This document shows, one piece after another, positions 32,846-42,242 of a stretch of DNA of 64,000 nt. The position numbers and the translations under genes were made by a program. The notes beneath the pieces are model-generated. The model ran no database searches and had not been told where the DNA came from. It saw only the letters and a program-made list of their open reading frames with translations. Position 1 is the stretch's first letter; the number at the start of each line of letters is the position of its first letter. This DNA is from Trissonchulus latispiculum. Taxonomy: Eukaryota; Nematoda; Enoplea; Enoplida; Ironidae. The DNA lies in assembly GCA_030248195.1 (NCBI GenBank), contig JASAND010013010.1, positions 36,525 through 100,524 on the forward strand, read 5' to 3'.

Positions 32846-33571
32846 CTATTTAAGCATGAAAGAGTCCAGATGTCCAGTCACCAGTAGATTTGCCTCATGG
32901 CGCTTCGCTAGTTTCACTGATTCTTCGAATGTCGCCGGATCAGAAATAAGGACCAACTGTTGTATGCAGCTTACCAAATTATTGACGAAGAAATCCTTCA
33001 TGAGTATCTTCTGCGCGTCCAATCCAATCGCAGGATAGGCATTCCGAACCAATTTCTGAATAGCTAAGGTAAAGTCACAAACGGTCTCTCCTGCGAGTTG
33101 CTTCCTTCCCCGCAGTTGCGCACTACTGAGCTTAATCAATTCATCAGTCTTCAAAAGTGCGAGTAACTTACCTTTAAGATCGGCATAAGTGCGCTTTTCC
33201 TCAGAGCTCAGGCTCTGGTAAGCCTCCAAAGCGCCTTCGCGTAGATAGGCAGGCAGCGTCTTGACTATTTTATCGTCATTCCATGAGCTCGCTTGGGCCA
33301 AAAGTTCAAACATGATCAAGAATTCAGAAAAGTCTTCACCTAGTCGACCAGTAAACGGAGCCAAGACAGTGGGCGCAACACTCTCAGAAGTGTTCTCAAG
33401 GTAATCCAGTCTTTGCATGATTGAATGCTCCAGAAATTTCAAGCGTTCCTGCAGCTGCCTCAGGGCAGTCTGCTGCTCCGCTATCAGTTCATCCGTAAAG
33501 CTTTGATAGTTTTCTCTCTTTCCTAGCTCCTTTTCTCTTCCAATAGCTGACTCGAAATTAGAGGTGGCCAT
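32846..33571 (-). CDS. gag: Gag of element I
   Basis: 241 residues from the ATG at 33569-33571 to TAG at 32846-32848. An N-terminal coiled-coil-like region (LRQLQERLKFLEHSIMQRLD) precedes a retrotransposon-gag-type domain. In that domain FTGRLGEDFSEFLIMFE, LPAYLREGALEAYQSL and later RKQLAGETVCDF follow the spacing of Ty3/gypsy capsid proteins. There is no CCHC zinc knuckle, so nucleocapsid function is missing or lies elsewhere. The next frame begins at the base after the stop, with no shift. Gag would assemble the particle; this copy looks intact. Confidence 0.75.
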   Translation of the reverse strand: MATSNFESAIGREKELGKRENYQSFTDELIAEQQTALRQLQERLKFLEHSIMQRLDYLENTSESVAPTVLAPFTGRLGEDFSEFLIMFELLAQASSWNDDKIVKTLPAYLREGALEAYQSLSSEEKRTYADLKGKLLALLKTDELIKLSSAQLRGRKQLAGETVCDFTLAIQKLVRNAYPAIGLDAQKILMKDFFVNNLVSCIQQLVLISDPATFEESVKLAKRHEANLLVTGHLDSFMLK

Positions 33572-33860
33572 GATCTGAAAAGAGCTTGCCTCTCCTAAAA
33601 AAATTAAATGAAACTATTAAGGAACAACAACAACAACAAAACAACCAACCAAATTAGCTATTACGTGATATAAGAGCCAATGGGCTACTTAAACTCAAGC
33701 TCATGACAAAATATTTTGGAATCCAAATTTACAGAAACAAATTAACAGACATAAAAGAACAAAAGAACCTACTGCCAAAATACAAAGGCAAAAAAGAAAA
33801 ACTAGCCAAACTGGCTGCAAAAAAACTAGACCTAAAATCCGAAGGCCAAAATTAGCGTGT

Positions 33861-33940
33861 CTGCCAAGTCCGTGGCAGAAAAGTCCTAGGCCGAATCCGC
33901 GGCGAATCAAAAACAAAAACACCTGCCAAGTCCGTGGCAG
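33861..33940 (-). promoter_or_regulatory. Twin identical stem-loops in the element I leader
   Basis: CTGCCAAGTCCGTGGCAG occurs at 33861-33878 and again at 33923-33940. Each folds as a 6-bp stem CTGCCA/TGGCAG; in the sense RNA the loop reads CGGACU. They lie between the primer-binding site and gag, where retroelement packaging or dimerisation signals are found. Confidence 0.55.
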
Positions 33941-34035
33941 AAAAACGGAAAAAACATCCAAACGCACAAGCGAACAGCAAAAAAATAGCTAACCAAGCTG
34001 CGAGCGTAGGCAGGGCAGGAGTAGAACCTTCCCCT

Positions 34036-34053
34036 ACCCTACTCGCAGCGCCA
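34036..34053 (-). promoter_or_regulatory. Primer-binding site of element I
   Basis: The sense strand reads TGGCGCTGCGAGTAGGGT, starting 2 nt after the 5' LTR. The TGG start pairs with a tRNA CCA end. The specific tRNA was not identified. Confidence 0.65.
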
Positions 34054-34055
34054 TT

Positions 34056-34574
34056 TGTGAAACCTAACGTGTTACTAAATACTGATTTAGTAAATTAAAT
34101 AACAATTAAAGATTTTATTAATGAAAAATAAAGAGCGTTAAAATTAAGTTATGAGATGGTGCATCCTTGCACCTAGATAACCTGTTGGTGGCCTCAAGGC
34201 TTTCACAAATCTACACAAGCAATGGAATAAAACAGACAACTTCTAGACACACTGAGAGAGGGAACAATCCTGCCATCTATTAAGAAAGAAAGAACCAGAC
34301 TAACTCAGAATGTTAAGGCTTGACTAATCGTAGGAAACGAAAAGACCAAAGTTCACAATTCGGAGAATTGCTCAGGCAATTCTCAGAAAAACAAGGTCTG
34401 AATTAAGCAAAAATTGAGCCTTGCAAGCGTTCTGACATCAGACGCAATTCTAAGAAACAGGAAAGGCTACAAGAAGAAGTTTGCAATCCAACAAGGCTCC
34501 ACAGTCAAAACAAGGAATAAAAAGAAGAAGGATGTTTGCAATAAATTACGGCTAAACACGAAGGGAGCATCACA
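34056..34574 (-). repeat. 5' LTR of element I
   Basis: 519 bp, near-identical to the 3' LTR, followed by TSD TTAC. It would contain the promoter; no clear TATA was assigned. Confidence 0.9.
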
Positions 34575-34578
34575 TTAC

Positions 34579-35289
34579 CTTTGAAAATCCGGCGAAGCCG
34601 GAAAATTTTTGAAAATTTAGAATAAACATGGTAAAATTGGCAACTTTTTGGCCATATATATATATACCCTAAAATTAAGACAAAATTGAATTTCTGGAAA
34701 AATTTGATTTTTGACGTTCGGCAAATAAAAATGACGTTCAGAAAATAAAAATGACGAGAACTTGATGAAATTCGATTTTGAAAAAACGCAGCCCGCCCCC
34801 CCCTTCGTCGGTGACCTCCGACCTCCCCCCCTAGGGTTGTCCCCGGGACGTGTAGCGGGCTCCGGGCCCTGGGCCGGGGTCGGCGTATTTATAAAATGTA
34901 CACTTCATTCGCGCAGCAAGAAAGTGTACAGCGATATAGCGCACATTTTCAAAATGTACCTACGATTTGCGCAGCTGGAAAGTGTACAGCAGGAAAGGTA
35001 AAACCAAGAGTAAAACCTATACTAATTTAATTTACATATCATATTTTCGTACTATGTCATTTTCTGACAATCGAGTTTTGTTTTCTCTTGTTGTATTCGA
35101 ATAAATTCGCGTCACTCAAATAGTTTTCGCTTCTCTTCTTTTGTAGTCGGTCAGGTTAAGCGGACGAGTTGTTTCCGACTTACACACGCTGTAAAAATCT
35201 GCAATCTTCCATTTATATTGAGATTGAGTCAAAACTGTCACAAGGGCTACGACGACGAATAAATTAAAGAATAGAGGTTAAAACTAAAT
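34579..35289. other. No gene recognised; short GC-rich patch
   Basis: 34,790-34,880 is GC-rich inside AT-rich sequence. At about 34,894-34,995 a motif (ATGTAC...TTGCGCAG...AAAGTGTACAGC) is repeated twice about 62 bp apart. No family recognised. Confidence 0.4.
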
Positions 35290-35572
35290 TTTTAACAGTA
35301 ATGCTGGGTCAGCACAGTTTTACAGATTTTGTCGTTTTACAGATATTGTCATATTATTACCTATCTTTCGCGTAGTTTAAAAAATTGATGATTATGGCAA
35401 AAATAGCCATGCACGGTGATAAAATAAGACTAATCTCTTAAAATGACTCATTAACCTACTGATTATCGGAAAACCACAAATAAGCAGCCAAAGAATTTAT
35501 TTTGCACGGTATGAAAGGTGATAAAGCCAGCATTGCAAACACGAATCGATAACAATATTTATTCTTGTTTAG

Positions 35573-36150
35573 TTAGTGACTGGATAGTAGACCTCTCCTA
35601 TTTGGTAAACGGAGCTTTTCGTTTGCGAATCCTATTGTCTTCAGGAGCCAACAACTGTTCAACGCCTTTGAAATGCTTGCTCCAAGTTCTTCCTCTGCTA
35701 AAGTGGCTTGGAGATTTAAGCTCAATATCCATGGTCAATGCCTTGGCATTCGACAGACTTTTTTCGGTAACACTGGTAACTGTGTACCTAAGAACTCCCA
35801 TAAAATATATCTTGTTTCTCATCGCTGTTCCTTACTTGTTTACAGCGGTGTATTGTACATGCTGTGTGACTTATCTCCTGCAGCGTCCTGACCCGTTCAA
35901 GCTCATCGATTATACATGTAAAACCAAAGAAATGACTACACCTTTTCTAAGTAATGTTAGAAAACTGTGGTTGGCAGCTGGAGGTGCCACAAGCATGGTA
36001 TTATACTTATTGACTATTGGGTCCTTATTTTTCAGAAAATTTACAACCGTTTCCAAACTTTCAGGCAGCACGTTGGCATCTTTTAAGCGTGAACTAAAGG
36101 TAACAGCAACAGTTCTCGTTGTTATAAGCCTGACCATCCTAATTAATAAT
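35573..36150 (+). pseudogene. Seven-transmembrane receptor copy A, 3' end replaced
   Basis: The exon-like start follows TTCTTGTTTAG, a good 3' splice site. Reading on, TM2 ends with SDWIVDLSYLVNG, a Cys precedes TM3, and TM3 ends LAFDRLFSV (DRY-like). TM4 (YILFLIAVPYLFTAVY), TM5 (SMVLYLLTIGSLFF) and TM6 after FKRELK follow. TM1 is missing and presumably lies in an upstream exon not identified. After TM6 the frame runs into MITE and repeat-B sequence for about 70 residues, so the C-terminal part of the 283-codon frame is not receptor. The DRLxSV and KR-L motifs recall nematode srsx-type chemoreceptors, which is inference. An inverted homologue lies at 48.1-49.1 kb. Confidence 0.7.
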
Positions 36151-36531
36151 GTTTTGAATCAGACTTGGTTCTTGATGGCAAGAGTATATAAAGGTAAGAG
36201 TATGACACTAAGCCTAGTCTCAGTTATTAGAGCAAAAACTATGCTCCGATCGCTAACGGCTGACCCCCCCCCACAAATTGGACCCATCACTTCAAAGAAC
36301 GTTGGCCGACAAGTATTGCGAAAGTTTAGAAATTCTAGAACATATATAATTACGGAGCGTTTGTGTTAATTATCTTGAAGAAATTTAATAATTCTGTGTT
36401 AGCACTATGACGTTAGATTTTCTAACAAGAAGGAAGACCCTGCACCAAGCCACTTAGCAGATGTTTTACACAAAAATACCCAGGGACCCTTTTTAGCTAC
36501 CCCGATTGCTGGTTTCGAGCTAAAGTGGTAG
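36151..36531 (+). repeat. MITE half plus repeat B, left flank of element II
   Basis: Matches 59,310-59,690 directly, including AAGAACGTTGGCCGACAAG. Ends at AAAGTGGTAG, where LTR element II begins; the same repeat resumes at 46,772. Confidence 0.8.
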
Positions 36532-37091
36532 TGTGGAATTTAGAAATTCTGTATGTAAATAAATGATTTGATTGCAGTAAAGATGTTCGAGTAGAGTGTG
36601 TAATATGTCTGATAATTCCTACCTACTCGCTAACCTACTTAGATAAGACAGCACAACCCTAAAATTTACACGGATTTACTTTGCAAGAAAAATACAAGGT
36701 TTCATCAAAATTCAAACACATACAGAATTTCACAAAAAGGGACGAAATACTTCTTTCAAAATAAACAAAATCAGATTAAGGCAAGCACCTTTTACAATGT
36801 ACAACGCAAAAGAGATAAACTCAAAACTTCAAAAGGGGGACACCCAAGGTTATACCCCCAAACTACCCAAACGTGACACAAACCTGACCGGAGAAGTGAG
36901 AGCAAAGTTGGCCGGTGACTCCCAGAAAATCATCTTAACGACTGACTGTGTAAATGCGCCCAAATTTGAGAGAAAATGGATTAGCTATGTACGGCGTTGG
37001 ACCGTACACAGCAGTAGAATTTAGATTGATTTGCATAAAGTTAGCACACACTTTTGCATAATTTTGAGCGAAATCAAGGAAATATTCTACA
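36532..37091 (-). repeat. 3' LTR of element II
   Basis: 560 bp. The one difference seen from the 5' LTR is ACATACAGAATTT versus ACATACGGAATTT, implying very recent insertion. Confidence 0.92.
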
Positions 37092-37112
37092 GATTACCCC
37101 CTCTTTTGAAAC
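37092..37112 (-). promoter_or_regulatory. Polypurine tract of element II
   Basis: The sense strand reads TTTCAAAAGAGGGGGTAATC directly before the 3' LTR TGTAGAAT. Similar TTTCAAAAGAGGGGGTA-type sequences lie at about 41,192-41,208 and 41,110-41,125 inside the protease frame. Confidence 0.75.
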
Positions 37113-38401
37113 GCGCGCCCTCGCCGCGGCCTCCAGGGACATAGGTTAGTAATAAAATTTGGGTTAGCCTACGTACCATAGCTACTAGTATAGATAAAAT
37201 GCGTTTTAGAAAAAATGGGAAAAATGATAAAAAGTTTTCGTATCCCTCGGGGACGTCTTCCCGAGGACACTACTCGGGCCCCACACTTATACACATATTA
37301 GGGGATTCCGAGACACGGGTAAAACTACGCCGGAACATACCGGGGGTACATTCAACATATAACGGACTTTGCAAATACAAATACAAAGAAAAGTGGGACA
37401 AGCCCTTCCGCCGCGACTAGAGTGCACACTACAAAACAGGACATAATCCGAAGATATAAATTTATAACATAATATATAGAAATGATATAAACAAAAGCGA
37501 GTGCCAACAAGAGCGCTCGAAAAAAGTGTAGAAAATTTTTGTATTGAAATGTAGAGATAAAGAGAGATTCACATATATAAATTCAAATCTTATAGGGGGA
37601 AGGCAGCGAGACTCTAGGGGAGACTCAATTTCAAATGCTCCCAATTAGCGAAATAAATCAGAAAAGAGAGTATTTCAAACTCAAAAGGGGGTCTCTCCTG
37701 AGCGCCTGCCCGCCCCAACATACAAAAATATACCAGAATCTTTAATCAATGCCAGAAAATGATAAAGCACAAAATAAAGCAAAAATGGCATAGCTGCTCA
37801 AGGTAGACATGGCAAAATAAGGCAGTAATAATGGCAGGATTAGAAAAATTTGAAAAATTTTGAAAATAAAGTAAACCCGTGACTATTTTGAGAAAGAAAA
37901 GTGAAACAAACACCATGTTAAGAGAAACAAAAAGACCCGAAAAAGATTAGAAAAATGGAATAACATACGACACATATAGAACAGCCAAGCTGAGCTAGAG
38001 GGAACCCATAAGAAAAGAATATCTCAAGAAGATGAAGAATAGAAGAAACGGAATTTTAATGGAAATTTATAGAAAGTTTTAATTGAGGAGAAGAAACCCA
38101 CGACAATGACCAAATATAGACCCCATCCAACCACGGTTAACGCTAAATCTGTAGAGTACATAAAAGTATAGACAGTAGAACAATAGTTAGTAAAAGAAGG
38201 GGAAAGGGGGAGGGGGGACGGACGAGGTCGGGGGACATACAACCGGGTTCATAGCAAACATCACAACATTTGACTTCCAAATAGTTCATAACACAACAGG
38301 CTGCAGGAAAAGTTCTAAAGCAGGGCACAGTGGGACAAAGCCCAGACCAAATCACCATAGGACAAAGCCTAAATCAACCAATCACCGGACCATGCCTCCG
38401 G

Positions 38402-38502
38402 GTGCGGGGCGGATGTCACATGGCACCGCACACCCCGCACGGGTCCAAGACCATCACCTTCGGGTGCTGGGCGGATGCCTCTTGGCACCGCACACCCAGC
38501 AC
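38402..38502. repeat. Two covarying 39-nt stem-loops
   Basis: GTGCGGGG pairs with CCCCGCAC (38402-38409/38433-38440). 62 bp later GTGCTGGG pairs with CCCAGCAC (38464-38471/38495-38502). The loops are the same length (23 nt), and the single change in the stem is compensated on the other side. Confidence 0.75.
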
Positions 38503-39899
38503 AACCGAACACCGTCATTGCCAGCCATCCACAAATAACCAGACCCGTCCTTGTCACCAGATGGAAGCTGTCGGGGCCAACCCGAATCACAGAAGGGGAC
38601 TACAATACTAGCACAGACAAAGTAACAGAACAGGGGAACGCTCGCCGTCAAAGGGGACAGGGGGGGAGGGCAGGGGAACAGTAAGTATAATACGGAACAA
38701 GCAAACAAAAATGGAATAATATAGGACACGTATATAGATGGATAAGCATATAGGCGCGATGCCTAACAGTAACAACCAAAAATATTTGGGCCAAAGCCCG
38801 CAATACATATATATGAGGCCCGATTAATTTAGAGAGTGTAAGCAGAAACCGACGGAATCGTTGTCTTCCCTATGGGGAAAACGCAGGCACCGTAGGAGAC
38901 GCCAAATCAGAGAAAGCGGAAAATAATTCTCAAGAGTCAAAACTGCCGGTCCGGGGCTGACCGCCCACCGTTACCTTCCCTATGGGGATAGCGCAGGCGA
39001 CGAGCAGCCACGGACCCGCCGAGGTACGGCACGGTGTTAAAAATACCCCAGTACTATTGCCTATACGGTAAAAAATTAATATGATAAAATGCAAGTAATA
39101 CAAAATACCCACCCTTGTATAACGTAAGAATTCAAGAGTTGCAAGATTCAGAGAAGAAATATAAATAGGAGTAATTTATTCATTTGCTCAATTTGCAATA
39201 GAATTAAATTTATTCAATTTTTATATGAAAAGTAGAACAAAATTTTTCATAAAGAACACGAGAAAAAGGCGAATGAATTTAACCTGAAAATGAATAAAAG
39301 AAATTATTTAATCAAGAAATGCACTAAGAAAACTATAAGCGGTGCTACAAAAAGGTTAGTGTGAAAAATTTAAACATGCAAGTACCCTTTTAATAAAATT
39401 AGCATTTCAAGAAATTTTACTTTTATCCGGAATTTATAGAACGACATGAAAAAGAAAACTCTAGGAAAGCTGATTTGAAATTAATTAAGTTAATTCTTGT
39501 TTTAGGGTACTAAAGCGAATGTTGTAAGGTAGTAAAAGGCAACATAACCTACAACAAAATATATTAACAACTTGTTCCCCAAACCCATGCGGTATAAGCA
39601 CAGGAGTCATGCTCTATTCGAGAACAGAATTTTCTCCCAGTGAAGCAAAAATATTTTTAAACTAGAAAAGGTTTTTAGAAATTTGAACAGAAAAATTTAC
39701 AACCCCCACTGCTCAAACAATACAGAAACAGAAAGCATATACCACAAATCAGGGGCTATACCGGTACCAGGAACCCAAGAGAGTAGGAACCTAAAACATA
39801 AAACAAAAATAATTAGCACAAAATTAGTAAAATTGAAGGTTAAAGCTAGAGAATGATTGAAACAACGTTAATACAAATGTACGTGTAAGCACAACATGC

Positions 39900-40108
39900 C
39901 TTGACCTAGGCGTTTTTTTCACTTTTACCTGGCATTCTATACACCTGGTTTTTACTGTGCCGACCTTGGCACAAACTTAATGTTCACTCTGTGCACGTGC
40001 CTGGCAAACCGGTGAACAGAGTGAACATTAAGTTTGTGCCAAGGTCGGCACAGTAAAAACCAGGTGTATAGAATGCCAGGTAAAAGTGAAAAAAACGCCT
40101 AGGTCAAG
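39900..40108. repeat. Perfect 93-bp inverted repeat with 23-nt loop
   Basis: Arms 39900-39992 and 40016-40108 are fully complementary as read, from CTTGACCTAGGCG to CGCCTAGGTCAAG. Each arm contains the sub-palindrome TGTGCCGACCTTGGCACA. The loop contains GCACGTGC. Confidence 0.95.
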
Positions 40109-41099
40109 ATTTACTGGACTAAAATTGTTCATATTACCATTTTTGAAAAGGGCATGGATAGGGCTTCCTGCACACAAAATTGTAGCCACCCCAGTCAATT
40201 TTTAATTTTTGGCTGTGCCGACCTCGGCACAGAATTTTAAAACTTTTTAGAGAACAAACAATTGCTAACAACAAACATCAATTTGTTCCCCCACAACATT
40301 CACCCGTTGGATTACCATGCAAAATCTTTCCGTTCAAAAGAAATTAATTTGGCTAGAACCGACCTGCGCGCAATGGTCGGTTCAAGGGAACACTTCTTAG
40401 ATAACAGACTTAAAAATAAACTCATACTTTTGAGAACACCCCAGCAAAGATAAAAAATGTATCTCATTGAAGTAACAAATTTTACCCCTGCCCGGTCATA
40501 AAACGCGTCGGGCCGTTTGCAACCGGCCCAGCGCGCCATAGCCAAGCATAGTAGCAATTCAAAATTCTTACCAATGCATTCAGAAAACTTATGTTAGTCC
40601 GGGTGGGATCCGTGAACTTTTTACTCCGTAGAAGACTGTCCATTGCCACCTCCCAACCGCTGGAAAGAACTGGATGAAAGGCAGAGGAAACTTGTACCTG
40701 AAATTAAATCAAAAGTGAAATTTTTGCACGTGTGATGTGAAACTGCGACCAGGCAGCTGTGCATGAAATGAGGATAAAACATTTACAGTGAAAGTGTGAA
40801 GTTGAAAATATAAAGTGCCGGTTTAAAATGTGTAGCGAAATCTATAAACCTAAAACTAATAAGAGGCAATAGTACTAGGGTATAAAATACAAAATATAGA
40901 AATACCGGAAATATGTGTACGTACATAAGTACGAGAGACTACATTTTAGAATTTTTAAAGAAGATTATTCAAATCGAATTGAAAAATAAATCCTATAAAT
41001 TTGAATCAAACGAAAAGTAAAAAGAAAGTATTTCTTTCAAAAAATATTTTGAATAAGGACTTTCAATAAATTAACCGGGCCAAGCAAACGACATATTAA

Positions 41100-42242
41100 T
41101 CATGGGGGTTTACCCCCTCTTTCGAAAATTAACTTGGGACAGGGAGGGTTGGACAAATAATCAGGAGTTGTTGGGGTTGGTGTAGGGGTGTCTACCCCCT
41201 CTTTTGAAATTTCAAGATGCAGGCCTTTTTGTCGGACCCCGGACAGCAAGACAGGTGGGGGCCGAACCCCCAAGGATGGAAGTATCACTACATTTGTATA
41301 CATCACCGCAGGCGCATCGGCACACCAATTTGCTATAAATTCTGACTGAATTTCGTCTGATGACAAAAATGGGTGGTGTATTCCTTGCATGTTTATTTCA
41401 TTAGTAGAAAATAGCAAGTCCCAGTGAAAACGTTTCATGAAATCAGTTCCTATTAAAATCTCACGAGAAAAGTTAGGAACCATATGAAAAAACCACCCAT
41501 ATTCTTTACGCCCCACCGTGAAAATTATAAAAACTTTGGCAGTAATGTTTAACGGCGTATCGTTAGATGCCACTGCGGTGATGGGATCCTTTTTCTGAAA
41601 TCGAACATTGGCGCCCCCCTTCAATATTCTCTTAACTGTCCGGGGACTGACAATGGATATTGCTGCTCCGGAATCAATAATAGTCAAAATTTTGGTCCCC
41701 CCGGAGGTGACGACTATGGCTGGGATACTATCTGCTGCTACCGGTACTGGCCCGGATTCAATTTCGGTGGGCCCTCCCGGCGTTACTGCATCTGATGTCA
41801 GATCTGCTAGTTGGGGTGTTTCTGGCTCCTGCGGGGCCGTTGAACTGGCAGGTTCCTCAGTTTCTGTCCCTACAGAAACATGTTCGGGCCGGTGGGAGCA
41901 AGGGGCAGTCGCACCCCCGAAAATGGGAGAAAACCCCGCGGTCCAAGAGGAAGGTGATTGTTTTTCGACAAATGAAATAGAGTCGTATTCTGACTGATTT
42001 GGACATAGACACTTTAGTAAAGTTGCCATTTCCTGCATTTGATTTAAAAGAACGTGATAATATTCTTGCATAAAATCAAAAGTATCCCTTTGTATAGCCC
42101 ACAAGGTAGTAAAATTATGAACCACGTTTGAAAAAACATTTGACAATTGAGCCTCTATCATAGTTAAATCAAATTGTGGAGAATTTGATGAAGCGAGTGA
42201 CTCAGGCGGGTCGGAGCCAAATACGATAGGGTCCACCCCCCT
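41100..42242 (-). CDS. Retropepsin-type protease ORF of element II
   Basis: About 380 codons, entered from gag by a -1 shift at AAAAGGGGGG (about 42,237-42,246); the edge of the frame has no ATG. The N-terminal part has a predicted helical linker (NVVHNFTTLWAIQRDTFDF) and a Pro/Thr/Glu-rich stretch. The retropepsin follows: ILTIIDSGAAISIVS carries the catalytic DSG (about residue 188-190) and SREILIGTDFMKRF (about 258-270) is the family's C-terminal hydrophobic-G-x-D-F signature. It would cleave Gag as a dimer. After the protease the frame ends in a Pro/Thr tail and a stop without entering reverse transcriptase. The tail codes through the PPT-like sequences. Confidence 0.8.
   Translation of the reverse strand, partial: RGVDPIVFGSDPPESLASSNSPQFDLTMIEAQLSNVFSNVVHNFTTLWAIQRDTFDFMQEYYHVLLNQMQEMATLLKCLCPNQSEYDSISFVEKQSPSSWTAGFSPIFGGATAPCSHRPEHVSVGTETEEPASSTAPQEPETPQLADLTSDAVTPGGPTEIESGPVPVAADSIPAIVVTSGGTKILTIIDSGAAISIVSPRTVKRILKGGANVRFQKKDPITAVASNDTPLNITAKVFIIFTVGRKEYGWFFHMVPNFSREILIGTDFMKRFHWDLLFSTNEINMQGIHHPFLSSDEIQSEFIANWCADAPAVMYTNVVILPSLGVRPPPVLLSGVRQKGLHLEISKEGVDTPTPTPTTPDYLSNPPCPKLIFERGGKPP

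Larger units (their letters stand above)
29184..34574 (-). mobile_element. LTR retrotransposon I (gag plus env-like, no pol)
   Basis: A complete element of 5,391 bp on the minus strand. Its 519-bp LTRs (29184-29702 and 34056-34574) start TGTGA/end TCACA on both strands, are flanked by a 4-bp TSD TTAC (29180-29183, 34575-34578) and differ at about four positions. A primer-binding-like TGGCGCTGCGAGTAGG starts 2 nt inside the 5' LTR, and a purine tract GAAGGAGGGAGG abuts the 3' LTR. Gag, an env-like ORF and a small accessory frame are the only coding regions. No protease, reverse transcriptase, RNase H or integrase motif was seen, so mobilisation would need enzymes in trans. Confidence 0.9.
37113..41099 (-). 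other. Non-coding half of element II (structured)
   Basis: Where pol should lie there is about 4 kb without any frame resembling reverse transcriptase, RNase H or integrase. Content includes a pair of covarying stem-loops at 38,402-38,502, repeated TTCCCTATGGGGAA hairpins at 38,866 and 38,976, and a perfect 93-bp-arm hairpin at 39,900-40,108. A TGTGCCGACCTCGGCACA palindrome lies at about 40,214-40,231. Small open frames here have no recognisable motif. The element may have replaced pol with cis-acting RNA sequence. Confidence 0.7.

Noticed and set aside
37113..41099. Highly degraded pol gene in element II
   Set aside because: The LTRs are almost identical, so the element is too young for pol to have decayed beyond recognition in place. 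No YxDD-, HHCC- or DDE-like motif was spotted in any frame examined.
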